Source: Streptomyces sp. MMG1533 | GTDB taxonomy: Bacteria > Actinomycetota > Actinomycetes > Streptomycetales > Streptomycetaceae | DNA length: 64,000 nt | Assembly (NCBI RefSeq): GCF_001279775.1 | Contig: NZ_LGDG01000123.1 | Span: forward strand, 1-64,000 | Direction: 5' to 3' | Shown here: piece after piece, positions 35,572 through 44,290 of the stretch | Layout: every line of letters begins with the position of its first letter | Numbering within the stretch: the first letter of the stretch is position 1 | Position numbers and translations under genes: made by a program | The notes under the pieces: model-generated | Told to the model about the DNA's origin: nothing | Databases searched by the model: none | What the model saw: only the letters and a program-made list of their open reading frames with translations

Positions 35572-36516
35572 GTGCTGAATGAGGTCGAGCGTTGGCTGAG
35601 CACTCGCTCCTGGTCGAAGACCGATCGCCCGCTCCACAAGATCCTGGCAGCGAAACGCGCCACGGGACAGTCGGTCAGCGTCGTGCTGCCCGCACTCAAC
35701 GAGGAGGAGACGGTCGGTGACATCGTCGCCGTGATCCGTCACGACCTCATGCAACAGGTCCCGCTCGTCGACGAGATCGTCGTCGTGGACTCGGGATCCA
35801 CCGACCGCACGTCCGAAGTGGCCGCCGCCGCGGGGGCCCGGGTCGTCCACCGCGACGACATCCTCCCCCGCGTCCCGGTCGCTCCCGGCAAGGGCGAGGT
35901 GCTCTGGCGCTCGCTTCTCGCCACCAGCGGCGACATCGTCTGCTTCATCGACGCCGACCTGAAGGAGTTCTCCTCCGACTTCGTGTCCGGGATCGTGGGC
36001 CCCCTGCTCACCGAACCCGGCGTCCAGCTGGTCAAGGGGATGTACGACCGTCCCCTGGGCGGCGCTGCCGGCCAGGGCGGCCGGGTCACCGAGCTGATGG
36101 CCCGCCCGCTGCTGAACATGCACTGGCCGCAGCTGGCCGGTTTCGTACAGCCGCTCGGCGGCGAGTACGCGGCCCGCCGCTCGCTCCTGGAACAGCTCCC
36201 TTTCCCGGTGGGCTACGGCGTGGAGCTGGGCATGCTGGTCGACGCCCTGCACCTGGTGGGCCTCGACGCGCTTGCCCAGGTCGACGTCGGGGTGCGCAAG
36301 CACCGCCACCAGGACGGCCAGGCACTGGGCCGCATGTCCGCCGCGATCTATCGCACGGCTCAGCTCCGGCTGGCCCGCGGGCACCTCATCCGTCCTTCCC
36401 TCACCCAGTTCGAACGGGGCGAGGACGGCTTCGAGCCGCGCACCTACTCCGTGGACACGGAGGAGCGGCCGCCGATGGTGGAGATCGCGGAGTACGCGCA
36501 GCGAAAGGTTGCCTGA
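35572..36516 (+). CDS. gpgS: Glucosyl-3-phosphoglycerate synthase
   Basis: A 314-aa retaining GT81/GT2-like glycosyltransferase that transfers glucose from a nucleotide sugar to 3-phosphoglycerate, the first step to glucosylglycerate and related polysaccharides. Key blocks: VVLPALNEEETVGDIV, VVDSGSTDRTSEVA, FIDADLKEF (metal-binding DxD) and QPLGGEYAARRSLLEQLPFPVGYGVE split across the acceptor site. GTG 35572 has AGAGGAG 9 nt upstream. Located just before otsA, in keeping with a compatible-solute theme. Confidence 0.93.
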   Translation: MLNEVERWLSTRSWSKTDRPLHKILAAKRATGQSVSVVLPALNEEETVGDIVAVIRHDLMQQVPLVDEIVVVDSGSTDRTSEVAAAAGARVVHRDDILPRVPVAPGKGEVLWRSLLATSGDIVCFIDADLKEFSSDFVSGIVGPLLTEPGVQLVKGMYDRPLGGAAGQGGRVTELMARPLLNMHWPQLAGFVQPLGGEYAARRSLLEQLPFPVGYGVELGMLVDALHLVGLDALAQVDVGVRKHRHQDGQALGRMSAAIYRTAQLRLARGHLIRPSLTQFERGEDGFEPRTYSVDTEERPPMVEIAEYAQRKVA

Positions 36517-36533
36517 CCGGGCGTGTTTCGGCA

Positions 36534-36559
36534 TCCGGGGGCCGTATACGGCCCCCGGA
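36534..36559. terminator. Perfect 26-bp palindromic terminator
   Basis: TCCGGGGGCCGTA at 36534 is followed immediately by its exact complement, giving a 13-bp stem that starts 18 bp beyond the gpgS stop. It separates gpgS from the otsA promoter. Confidence 0.8.
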
Positions 36560-36606
36560 CCCGTCCGAACGTTTGAGTGTTTCCGGGCTGGGCTAGGTTG
36601 AGGCGT

Positions 36607-38016
36607 ATGGCTTCAACGCAGGGTGCTCGCAGTGCCGAGGTACTGGTCGCGTCCAACCGCGGCCCGGTTTCGTACGAGCTACGCCCAGACGGTACGGACG
36701 GCTCGCTCCACGCCAAACGGGGTGGCGGCGGGCTGGTCTCGGGCCTGTCCGCCATCGGGCCCGACGCGGGCGCGCTGTGGGTGTGCTCGGCGCTGTCCGA
36801 CGGCGACCGCGAGGCGGTCCGGCGCGGAATCGGCGAGGACGGCGTGCGGATGCTCGACATCCCGGCCGACGTGCACGCCGACGCGTACAACGGCATCGCC
36901 AACTCCGTGCTGTGGTTCATCCACCACATGCTGTACCAGACCCCGCTGGAGCCGGTCTTCGACGCGGAGTTCCGTCGGCAGTGGACGTCGTACGAGACGT
37001 ACAACCGCGCGTTCGCCGAGGCGCTGGCCGAGGAGGCCGCCGAGGGCGCGGCGGTCGTGGTGCAGGACTACCACCTGTGCCTGGTGCCGGGAATGCTGCG
37101 GGAGCTGCGCCCGGACCTCCGGATCGGCCACTTCTCGCACACGCCGTGGGCGCCGCCGGACTACTTCCGGATGCTCCCCGATGACATCCGCGCACAGCTG
37201 CTGCGGGGCATGCTCGGAGCCGACCGGCTGGGCTTCCTCACCAGCCGCTGGGCGGACGCGTTCACCGCGTGCTGTACGGAGTTCGCCGGGGGGCTCGGGG
37301 AGACGCAGGTCGGCGTGCACGGGCTGGGCACGGACGCGGACTTCCTGCGGAAGCGGTCGCACGAGGCCGATGTCGACGAACGGATGGCGGCGCTGCGGAC
37401 GGAGATCGGCGAGGGCCGCAAGGCGATCGTGCGGGTCGACCGCACCGAGCTGTCGAAGAACATCGTGCGGGGCCTGCTCTCCTACCGGCAGCTGCTCGAC
37501 GACCACCCCGAGTGGCGTGAGCGGGTGGTGCACGTGGCGTTCGCCTACCCGTCCCGCCAGGACCTCGTCGTGTACCGGGAGTACATGGCCGAGGTGCAGC
37601 GGCTGACGGACGAGATCAACGCGGGATACGGCACGCCGGGTTGGACCCCGGTCCTGCTGCACTTGAAGGACGACTTCGCCCGCTCCCTGGCCGCGTACCG
37701 TCTCGCCGACGTGGCCCTCGTCAACCCCATCCGGGACGGCATGAACCTCGTCGCGAAGGAGGTGCCGCTGGTCTCCGACGAGGGGTGCGTGCTGGTGCTG
37801 TCGCGGGAGGCGGGGGCGTTCGAGGAACTCGGCGAGGACGCGATCGCCGTCAACCCCTATGACGTGATCGGGACGGCCAAGGCCCTGCACGAGGCGCTCA
37901 CCATGCCGGCGGGCGAACGGGCCGAGCGAGCGAAGCGGCTCAACGCGGCGGCGACCGCCCTGCCGCCGGCTCAGTGGTTCCTGGAGCAGCTGGATGCGCT
38001 GCGGCGGCTGGGCTAG
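36607..38016 (+). CDS. otsA: Trehalose-6-phosphate synthase
   Basis: A 469-aa GT20 enzyme forming trehalose 6-phosphate from UDP/GDP-glucose and glucose 6-phosphate. Family blocks: VASNRGPVSY, GGGGLVSGL, VVQDYHLCLVPGMLR, IGHFSHTPWAPPDYFRMLP and the C-terminal LVNPIRDGMNLVAKE. ATG 36607 lies 7 nt after TAGGTT (36594-36599), which would give a leaderless transcript. It converges on otsB with a 4-bp overlap, so the two pathway enzymes are neighbours but oppositely transcribed. Confidence 0.95.
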   Translation: MASTQGARSAEVLVASNRGPVSYELRPDGTDGSLHAKRGGGGLVSGLSAIGPDAGALWVCSALSDGDREAVRRGIGEDGVRMLDIPADVHADAYNGIANSVLWFIHHMLYQTPLEPVFDAEFRRQWTSYETYNRAFAEALAEEAAEGAAVVVQDYHLCLVPGMLRELRPDLRIGHFSHTPWAPPDYFRMLPDDIRAQLLRGMLGADRLGFLTSRWADAFTACCTEFAGGLGETQVGVHGLGTDADFLRKRSHEADVDERMAALRTEIGEGRKAIVRVDRTELSKNIVRGLLSYRQLLDDHPEWRERVVHVAFAYPSRQDLVVYREYMAEVQRLTDEINAGYGTPGWTPVLLHLKDDFARSLAAYRLADVALVNPIRDGMNLVAKEVPLVSDEGCVLVLSREAGAFEELGEDAIAVNPYDVIGTAKALHEALTMPAGERAERAKRLNAAATALPPAQWFLEQLDALRRLG

Positions 38017-38891
38017 CCGAGCCGCCCGATCCGTGCCGCGAGGGCCCGCAGCAGTCGTACGACCCCTTCCGGGCCGTCCACGACCACATCCGCCCGCTCC
38101 CTCAGCTCGGTGACCTCGTCGCTGCCGCTGCAGACGAGCAGGCCCGGTGTGCCGTCGGAGCGGAGTTCGTCGACGGCGCCGAAGGCGGGGAGGTCGCCGA
38201 GGTCGTCACCGGCGTAGAGGACGGACGTGGCGTCGATCTCCCGGACGTACTCCAGGAGCGCGACACCCTTGTCCATGCCCGGCGGGCGGAGTTCGAGAAC
38301 GAGTCGGCCGGGTTCGACGATCAGACCGTGGCGGGCTGCCAGCTCGGTGAGCGGAGCTCGCAGGACCTCGAAGGCGGCCTGCGGATCGGCGGCCCTGCGG
38401 GTGTGTACGGCGACCGCGCGCCCCTTCTCCTCGATCCACGCCCCTTCCCGGACACCGGCCCCGTCGAGCACCCCCGGCAACTCGGCCCGCACTGCGGCGA
38501 CACCGGGGTGCGGGGCGGGTGCGCTGAGGGTTCCGGTACGGGCGTCCCAGCGCTCGGCACCGTAATGCCCGAGGACGACGAGGTGTTCGAGACCGGGAAC
38601 CCCGGCGAAGCCGCCGTGCCGGACGGCCACCGCCGCCGGACGCCCGGTGACCACGGCGACGGCGGCGACCTTCGGAGCGAGCGCGGCGAGCGCGGGCACC
38701 GCCTCCGGATGCGCCCGGGCCTGCTCCGGATCCGCCACGATCGGCGCTAGCGTCCCGTCGAAGTCGAGCGCGACCACCGCCCGCTCCGGTCGACCGAGGA
38801 GAGCGTCGAGCCCGTCCCGCCCTGCCGGGGTCGTCGGCATCGGCAGAGGGTCAGTGACGTTCGGGTCCGTGGATTCCGTGTGGCTGCCCAT
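38013..38891 (-). CDS. otsB: Trehalose-phosphatase
   Basis: A 292-aa HAD-type phosphatase that dephosphorylates trehalose 6-phosphate, the product of the adjacent otsA. Motif I ALDFDGTLAPIV, motif II VVTGRPAA, and motif IV LYAGDDLGDLPAF are intact. The first 35 or so residues are Pro/Thr-rich and probably disordered, so a later start (for example the Met near residue 18) is possible. It shares a 4-bp stop overlap with otsA. Confidence 0.94.
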   Translation of the reverse strand: MGSHTESTDPNVTDPLPMPTTPAGRDGLDALLGRPERAVVALDFDGTLAPIVADPEQARAHPEAVPALAALAPKVAAVAVVTGRPAAVAVRHGGFAGVPGLEHLVVLGHYGAERWDARTGTLSAPAPHPGVAAVRAELPGVLDGAGVREGAWIEEKGRAVAVHTRRAADPQAAFEVLRAPLTELAARHGLIVEPGRLVLELRPPGMDKGVALLEYVREIDATSVLYAGDDLGDLPAFGAVDELRSDGTPGLLVCSGSDEVTELRERADVVVDGPEGVVRLLRALAARIGRLG

Positions 38892-39399
38892 GGCTCGACC
38901 CTATCCGCGAAGGGCCGCACACTCCCGGCACCCCTGGGGGCTCCGCCCCCAAACCCCCGTCCTGTGCCCACCCACCACCCGTCTCGGTCGGATGAACGGC
39001 CGGCCACATCCAGCCCATCCGGCGTTCGAGGCCGAGCCCCTCCGGACCGAAGCGGAATCTGGAGCGCAGGGGCGCAGCCCCACAAGGAGTCCAGGACACA
39101 CAGCCCCCGCCCAGCCCCGGCCCAGAACCCCGCGCGAGCCCGAACCAGCCGTGCCCCGCAAAGGATCCAGGACACACAGCCCCGCCCAGCCCCGGCCCAG
39201 AACCCCTCGCGAGCCCGAACCAGCCGTGCCCCGCAAGGGATCCAGGGCACGCAGCCCCCGCCTGGGTGCAGGAGCGGAGCCCCTGGTGGGGCCGAAGGAG
39301 AGAAGCCCCGCCAGGTGCGGGGCGTAGGGCCCTCGTGGGGTTGAAAGGGGCGTAGCCCCTGGGGACGGGTCGGGTAGGGGCGGCGGGGGCGAGAAACCC
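38892..39399. other. Long repeat-rich intergenic region
   Basis: About 500 bp with no credible gene. It contains GC-rich hairpin-forming units such as CTGGGGGCTCCGCCCCC (near 38932) and GGGGCGCAGCCCC (39069-39081), a 75-77-bp tandem repeat (39084-39260), and further short hairpins at 39270-39365. Open frames run through it in several phases, but only because stop codons are rare in this composition. Confidence 0.7.
39084..39260. repeat. 75-77-bp tandem repeat, two full copies plus a partial
   Basis: Units begin at 39084, 39161 and 39235, each starting AAGGATCCAGG or a close variant and running through GAACCAGCCGTGCCCCGCAA. The first two units are nearly identical apart from single-base indels; the third diverges after about 25 bp. 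Confidence 0.85.
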
Positions 39400-39642
39400 C
39401 TACCGTTCCGCTCGCCGCGCGTCCCGTACCCGTCTCAGCCGGTTGACCGTCACCGGGTCGAACGCCAACGCCCGCTCGTCGTCCAGCAGCGCGTTGAGCA
39501 GCTGGTAGTAGCGCACCGGCGCCAACCCCAGCTCCTCCCGTATCGCCCGCTCCTTCACGCCGGGCCCGCTGAACCCCCGCCGCTCCAGCGCGAGGATCTC
39601 GCGCTCCCGGCGGCCCAGTTCCTGAGCCTGCTCCTCGTCCAT
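39400..39642 (-). CDS. DUF3263 domain-containing protein
   Basis: An 80-aa protein matching DUF3263: RREREILALERRGFSGPGVKERAIREELGL, then VRYYQLLNALLDDERALAFDPVTVNRLRR. The pattern looks like a small helix-turn-helix DNA-binding protein, and actinobacterial homologues are widespread. ATG 39642 lies 6 nt after TAGCGT (39649-39654), a probable leaderless start. It lies directly after the tandem repeats and upstream of nothing co-directional. Confidence 0.9.
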   Translation of the reverse strand: MDEEQAQELGRREREILALERRGFSGPGVKERAIREELGLAPVRYYQLLNALLDDERALAFDPVTVNRLRRVRDARRAER

Positions 39643-39681
39643 CCCCGCACGCTAACAACCGGCACCGACACCGGCAGCCGC

Positions 39682-40998
39682 CTACTGCGCGGTCTGCGCC
39701 GACGCAGCCGTCGTCTGAAGCCGGCTCAGTACGGAAGCCGGGCTTCCGCCCGATGCCACGGCCTGCCCGATCCGCTTCTTCACGGCCGCGCTGACCTGCG
39801 CCCAGGACGTCTCCCCCACCGGATACGTCTCGGACAGCGGCAGCTCGTCGAGGAAGGGCTTGAGGTCGGCGTCCTGCTTCGCCGTGCTCATGACCTCGGA
39901 CGCGGAGTTGGTGACCGGCAGCAGGTCGTACTCACGGGAGAAGGCGAGGACGTTCTTCTCGCTGTAGACGAAGTCGAGGAAGTCGCCGATCTGCTCGGCG
40001 TGCCCGTTCTTTCTGAAGGCGGTCATCCAGTCGGCGACGCCCATGGAGGTCTTGCTCTGGCCGTCCGCGCCGGGCATCGGCACCATGCCGAACCTCACGC
40101 CCTTCTTGGCGGCCATCTTCATCAGCGAGGGGTGCCCGTTGAGCATGCCGACGTCCCCGTTCGCGAACGCGGCGAACGCATCGGCCCGGTCGAGCTTCCC
40201 GGGCGCGACCGGCCCGGTCAGCCCCTTGCCGACGAGGTCGTCCTTCAGCCAGGTGAAGGTGTCGGTGTTCTCCGAGGAGTCGATGCTGTACGTGCCGAGC
40301 GTGTCGGTGTAACCGCCCCCGCCGCTGAGCAGCCACTGCATGGTCTCGGCCTGCGCCTCCTCCGGCCCGAGGGGCAGCGCGTACGGGTACTTCACGCCGT
40401 CCGCCTTCAGCGCCTCGGCGTCCGCGGCCAGCTCGTCCCAGGTCGTCGGCGGAGTGAGACCGGCCTCGGTGAAGAGGGTCTTGTTGTAGAAGAGCAGCCG
40501 GGTCGAGGCGGCGAACGGCATGCCGTACTGGACCCCCTTGACCTCGCCCGCGTCGGAGAGCTGGGATATCCAGTCGGCCTGGACGGGTATGGAGACCAGG
40601 TCGTCGGCCTTGTAGAGCCGGCCGGCGTCCGCGTAGTCGGCGTACGCGCCGATCTGCGCCATGTCGGGCGCCTTGCCGGCGTCGACCAGCTCCTTGACCT
40701 TGCGGTCGACGTCGTTCCAGGAGTAGACGCTCACGTCGACCCGCACGCCGTCGTGCTCGGCCTCGTACTCCTTGACCAGGGCGTTCCAGTACTTCTGGGA
40801 GCTGTTGGCCGAGCTGTCGCCGTAGTCGGCGGCGACCAGCTTCAGCGTCACCTCGCCGGAGTCGGCGGTGAGACCGCATCCCCCGAGGACCGCCGTCAGG
40901 CCCAGTGCGGACACCGCCGCGATCGTTCCCGCCCTAGCCCGCTGCACTGCCATCGCCCCAACATCGCCGATCATCGAAACTCTCGAAAGGTCATACAT
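39682..40998 (-). CDS. ABC-transporter extracellular sugar-binding lipoprotein
   Basis: A 438-aa family 1 solute-binding protein. An Arg-containing n-region and hydrophobic core precede the lipobox VLGGC, so it is membrane-anchored outside the cell. The mature part shows LKLVAADYGDSSANSSQKYW and typical binding-protein blocks (TRLLFYNKTLFTEAGL, FANGDVGMLNGHPSLMKMAA). No permease genes are adjacent, so it must use components encoded elsewhere, perhaps with MsiK as ATPase. Start 40998 has GGGAG 4 nt upstream; 40974 and 40953 are alternatives. Two dre sites lie immediately upstream, shared with nagK. Confidence 0.92.
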   Translation of the reverse strand: MYDLSRVSMIGDVGAMAVQRARAGTIAAVSALGLTAVLGGCGLTADSGEVTLKLVAADYGDSSANSSQKYWNALVKEYEAEHDGVRVDVSVYSWNDVDRKVKELVDAGKAPDMAQIGAYADYADAGRLYKADDLVSIPVQADWISQLSDAGEVKGVQYGMPFAASTRLLFYNKTLFTEAGLTPPTTWDELAADAEALKADGVKYPYALPLGPEEAQAETMQWLLSGGGGYTDTLGTYSIDSSENTDTFTWLKDDLVGKGLTGPVAPGKLDRADAFAAFANGDVGMLNGHPSLMKMAAKKGVRFGMVPMPGADGQSKTSMGVADWMTAFRKNGHAEQIGDFLDFVYSEKNVLAFSREYDLLPVTNSASEVMSTAKQDADLKPFLDELPLSETYPVGETSWAQVSAAVKKRIGQAVASGGSPASVLSRLQTTAASAQTAQ

Positions 40999-41008
40999 AT
41001 TGCTCCCA

Positions 41009-41042
41009 TAAGGTCTACACCACGTGAGTGGACTAGACCTCT
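41009..41042. promoter_or_regulatory. Two DasR dre sites between the binding-protein gene and nagK
   Basis: AGTGGACTAGACCTCT (41027-41042) matches the DasR consensus A[CG]TGGTCTAGACCA[CG]T at 14 of 16 positions. TAAGGTCTACACCACG (41009-41024) matches at 11 of 16. They are 2 bp apart in the divergent promoter of the sugar-binding lipoprotein and nagK-nagA, where DasR repression relieved by amino-sugar phosphates is established in S. coelicolor for the nag genes. Confidence 0.85.
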
Positions 41043-41070
41043 TGAGGGTACGCGGGCCACACTATCCCCC

Positions 41071-42015
41071 GTGAGACACGTCATCGCCCTCGATGTGGGC
41101 GGCACCGGGATGAAGGCCGCCCTGGCCGGGGCGAACGGCGAGCTGCTGCACCGGGCCCGCCGCGCCACCGGCCGCGAACGCGGGCCGGACGCGGTCGTCG
41201 AGGGCATCCTCGACTTCGCCGCCGAGCTGCGCGCGTACGGCATCGAGCACCTCGGCGAGCCCGCGGCCGCCGCCGGCGTCGCCGTCCCCGGCATCGTCGA
41301 CGAGGCCCGCGGCATCGCCTCCTACTCGGCCAACCTGGGCTGGCGTGACGTACCCCTGCGCGAGCTGCTCGGCGCGAAGCTCGACGGTGTCCCCGTCGCC
41401 CTCGGCCACGACGTCCGCACCGGTGGCCTCGCGGAGGGGCGGATCGGCGCGGGCAAGGGCGCCGACCGTTTCCTGTTCGTGCCGCTGGGCACCGGCATCG
41501 CGGGCGCCATCGGCATCGGCGGCCGGGTGGAGTCGGGCGCCCACGGCTTCGCGGGAGAGATCGGTCACATCGTCGTACGGCCCGGAGGGACCGCCTGTCC
41601 GTGCGGGCAGCGCGGCTGTCTGGAGCGGTACGCGTCCGCGGCGGCCGTCAGCCAGGCGTGGGCGGCGGCCTCCGGGGACCCCGGGGCGGACGCGGCCGAC
41701 TGCGCGAAGGCCGTCGTGTCCGGCGACCCGAACGCCGTACGGATCTGGCAGGACGCCGTCGACGCGCTCGCCGACGGGCTGGTCACCGCGCTCACCCTGC
41801 TGGACCCGCGCACGCTCATCATCGGTGGCGGGCTCGCCGAGGCGGGGGAAACCTTGTTCACACCACTGCGGGACGCCGTCCGGCAACGGGTCACGTTCCA
41901 GAAACTGCCGTCGATCGTCCCGGCGGCCCTGGGGGACACGGCCGGCTGCCTGGGTGCGGGCCTGCTGGCCTGGGATCTCCTCGACAACACGGACCGTACG
42001 GAGGTAACCGCCTGA
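41071..42015 (+). CDS. nagK: N-acetylglucosamine kinase, ROK family
   Basis: A 314-aa ROK sugar kinase. ATP-binding DVGGTGMKAALAG at the N-terminus, GVAVPGIVD, the catalytic GHDVRTGGLAEGRIGAGKGA region, and the ROK zinc motif CPCGQRGCLE are all present. GlcNAc is the likely substrate because nagA follows directly and dre sites lie upstream. GTG 41071 is used. The stop overlaps or abuts the longest nagA reading frame (TGATG at 42013). Confidence 0.94.
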   Translation: MRHVIALDVGGTGMKAALAGANGELLHRARRATGRERGPDAVVEGILDFAAELRAYGIEHLGEPAAAAGVAVPGIVDEARGIASYSANLGWRDVPLRELLGAKLDGVPVALGHDVRTGGLAEGRIGAGKGADRFLFVPLGTGIAGAIGIGGRVESGAHGFAGEIGHIVVRPGGTACPCGQRGCLERYASAAAVSQAWAAASGDPGADAADCAKAVVSGDPNAVRIWQDAVDALADGLVTALTLLDPRTLIIGGGLAEAGETLFTPLRDAVRQRVTFQKLPSIVPAALGDTAGCLGAGLLAWDLLDNTDRTEVTA

Positions 42016-42023
42016 TGGCCAAC

Positions 42024-42079
42024 GTCCCAGGGGCGCGGGGAACTGCGCGACCAGCCCCCCACCACCCGCAGCCCGCGAC
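42024..42079 (+). repeat. Streptomyces interspersed GC-rich repeat inside the nagK-nagA junction
   Basis: The run CCCAGGGGCGCGGGGAACTG, then CGCGACCAGCCCCCCACC, then CCCGCAGCCCGCGAC matches a short element I recall from many Streptomyces intergenic regions. It fills the space between the nagK stop and the GTG used for nagA. If read as coding it would add the unnatural extension MANVPGARGTARPAPHHPQP. Confidence 0.7.
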
Positions 42080-42092
42080 CGGCGAAGGACCC

Positions 42093-43226
42093 GTGATCCT
42101 CACCGGTGCCAACGTGGTCATGCCCACAGGGACCGTTGGAGGCGGCCAGGTCGTCGTCGAGGGCACCCGGATCGCCGGTGCCACCCCGGAGAACGCCCAC
42201 CTCATCGACGTAACCGGCCACTGGCTGGTGCCCGGCTTCGTCGACATCCACAACCACGGCGGCGGCGGCGCCTCCTTCACCTCCGGGACGGTCGACGAGG
42301 TCCTCAAGGGCATCCACACCCACCGTCTGCACGGCACCACGACCCTCGTCGCCTCCACGGTCACCGGCGACATGGACTTCCTGGCCCAGCGGGCCGGGCT
42401 GCTGTCCGAGCTGGCCGAGCAGGGCGAGATCGCCGGGATCCACTTCGAGGGGCCGTTCATCTCCCCGTGCCGCAAGGGCGCGCACTCCGAGGAGCTGCTG
42501 CGCGACCCGGACCCGGCGGACGTCCGCAAGCTGATCGACGCGGCGCGGGGGAAGGCGAAGATGGTGACCCTCGCCACCGAGCTGCCCGGCGGCATCGACT
42601 CCGTACGGCTGCTCGCGGAGCACGACGTGATCGCGGCGATCGGGCACACGGACGCGACGTACGAGCAGACGGTGGAGGCCATCGAGGCCGGCGCCACGGT
42701 CGCCACCCACCTCTTCAACGCGATGCCGGCCCTCGGTCACCGCGCCCCCGGCCCGATCGCCGCCCTCCTGGAGGACGAGCGGATCACGGTGGAGCTGATC
42801 AACGACGGCACGCACCTCCACCCGGCCTCCCTCCAGCTGGCGTTCCATCACGCGGGCGCGGCCCGCGTCGCGTTCATCACGGACGCGATGGACGCGGCCG
42901 GCTTCGGCGACGGGCGTTACATGCTCGGCCCGCTGGAGGTGGAGGTGGCCGACGGCGTGGCGCGGCTCGTGGAGGGCGGCTCGATCGCGGGCTCCACCCT
43001 CACCCTGGACCGCGCGTTCAAGCGGGCGGTGACGCTCGACGGGCTGTCGGTCGAGGACACGGTGGCCGCCCTCTGCGCCAACCCGGCCCGTCTGCTCGGC
43101 ATGTACGACACCGTCGGCTCCCTGGAGCCCGGCAAGGACGCCGACCTGGTCCTCCTGGACGCCGACTTCGGCCTCAAGGGCGTGATGCGCCGGGGCGAAT
43201 GGGTGGTCGATCCACAACTGGGGTGA
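42093..43226 (+). CDS. nagA: N-acetylglucosamine-6-phosphate deacetylase
   Basis: A 377-aa amidohydrolase converting GlcNAc-6-phosphate to glucosamine-6-phosphate and acetate. Motifs: VPGFVDIHNHGGGGASF (HxH metal pair), FEGPFISPCRKGAH, AIGHTDATYEQT, ATHLFNAM and FITDAMDAAGFGDG with the catalytic Asp. GTG 42093 is chosen because GAAGGA lies about 6 nt upstream and the preceding 78 bp are repeat DNA; ATG 42015 would add 26 residues. It should receive substrate from NagK and MurQ. Part of the DasR-controlled operon. Confidence 0.94.
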   Translation: MILTGANVVMPTGTVGGGQVVVEGTRIAGATPENAHLIDVTGHWLVPGFVDIHNHGGGGASFTSGTVDEVLKGIHTHRLHGTTTLVASTVTGDMDFLAQRAGLLSELAEQGEIAGIHFEGPFISPCRKGAHSEELLRDPDPADVRKLIDAARGKAKMVTLATELPGGIDSVRLLAEHDVIAAIGHTDATYEQTVEAIEAGATVATHLFNAMPALGHRAPGPIAALLEDERITVELINDGTHLHPASLQLAFHHAGAARVAFITDAMDAAGFGDGRYMLGPLEVEVADGVARLVEGGSIAGSTLTLDRAFKRAVTLDGLSVEDTVAALCANPARLLGMYDTVGSLEPGKDADLVLLDADFGLKGVMRRGEWVVDPQLG

Positions 43227-43357
43227 TCTGTCCGTCTGTTGAGGGCGGCGGTTGTCCTGTCAAACTGGGAGGACCGCCGTCCGTTTGGCATGATCAGCCG
43301 TCCGGACAGACAGACGGCAAGCGCGTTCCGCGTTTTCCTCGGGGGAGGTCGAGCCAG

Positions 43358-44287
43358 GTGATCCTCACGGTCACGCTGAACACCGCTCTCGACATCACCC
43401 ATCGCGTACGTTCCCTGCGCCCGTACACCTCCCACCGCGTCACGGGCGTGACCGAACGGCCGGGCGGCAAGGGCGTGAACGTGGCCCGGGTGCTGGCGGC
43501 CCTCGGGCACGAGGTGACGGTCACGGGCTTCGTCGGCGGCGCGACCGGGCAGGTCGTCCAGCGGCAACTCACCACCACTCCAGGCCTGGTGGACTCCCTG
43601 GTCCCGGTGACCGGCGCCACCCGCCGCACGATCGCCGTCGTCGACGAACGGACCGGCGACACGACCCAGCTCAACGAACCCGGCCCGACGGTCACGCCGG
43701 CCGAGTGGTCCGCCTTCCAGGAGGCGTACGAGGATCTCGTCCCGTCGGCGTCCGCGGTGGCCCTGTGCGGCAGTCTGCCGCCGGGGGTGCCGGTGGGGGC
43801 GTACGCGGGACTCGTACGGACCGCGAAGGCGGCCGGCGTCCCCGTCCTCCTCGACACCAGCGGAGAGGCGCTGCGGCGTGGAGTCGCCGCCCGCCCCGAC
43901 ATCGTGAAGCCGAACGCCGACGAACTGGCCGAACTGACGGGATCCCACGAGCCGTTGCGCGCCACCCAGGACGCCCGCCGGCGCGGCGCCCGGTCCGTCG
44001 TCGCCTCCCTGGGCGCCGAGGGCCTGCTCGCTCTCACCCCCGAGGGCTGCTGGCAGGCCACTCCGCCCACCCGAGTCCACGGCAACCCCACGGGCGCCGG
44101 CGACTCGGCGGTCGCGGGCCTGCTGTCGGGCCTGGTCGATCAACTCCCGTGGCCGGACCGGCTGGCCCGCGCGGTCGCCCTGTCCGCGGCGACGGTGGTG
44201 GCGCCGGTGGCGGGGGAGTTCGACCCGGGGGCGTATCAGGAGTTGGTGGGGCGGGTGACGGTCACGGGGGAGGTCAGCGCGGCGTGA
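43358..44287 (+). CDS. 1-phosphofructokinase-family sugar-phosphate kinase
   Basis: A 309-aa PfkB-family kinase. LTVTLNTALDITHRV and GGKGVNVARVLAALGHEV at the N-terminus, PGVPVGAYAGLVRTAK in the middle and the catalytic GNPTGAGDSAVAGLLSG near the C-terminus all match the 1-phosphofructokinase/tagatose-6-phosphate kinase group. GTG 43358 has GGGGGAGG upstream. Its position after nagA suggests an amino-sugar or related hexose phosphate substrate, but this is inference. It is separated from nagA by 131 bp, so it may have its own promoter. Confidence 0.9.
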   Translation: MILTVTLNTALDITHRVRSLRPYTSHRVTGVTERPGGKGVNVARVLAALGHEVTVTGFVGGATGQVVQRQLTTTPGLVDSLVPVTGATRRTIAVVDERTGDTTQLNEPGPTVTPAEWSAFQEAYEDLVPSASAVALCGSLPPGVPVGAYAGLVRTAKAAGVPVLLDTSGEALRRGVAARPDIVKPNADELAELTGSHEPLRATQDARRRGARSVVASLGAEGLLALTPEGCWQATPPTRVHGNPTGAGDSAVAGLLSGLVDQLPWPDRLARAVALSAATVVAPVAGEFDPGAYQELVGRVTVTGEVSAA

Positions 44288-44290
44288 ACT

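Noticed and set aside
39084..39260. CRISPR array
   Set aside because: The repeats are directly adjacent without unique spacers, and no cas genes are present.
38647..39344. Open frames through the tandem repeats after otsB
   Set aside because: They only reflect the absence of stop codons in repeats, and their products are repetitive Pro/Arg sequences.
41060..41070. Leaderless start for nagK
   Set aside because: A CACTAT box lies only 5 nt before GTG 41071 and no -35 element fits, so I did not include it in the leaderless set.
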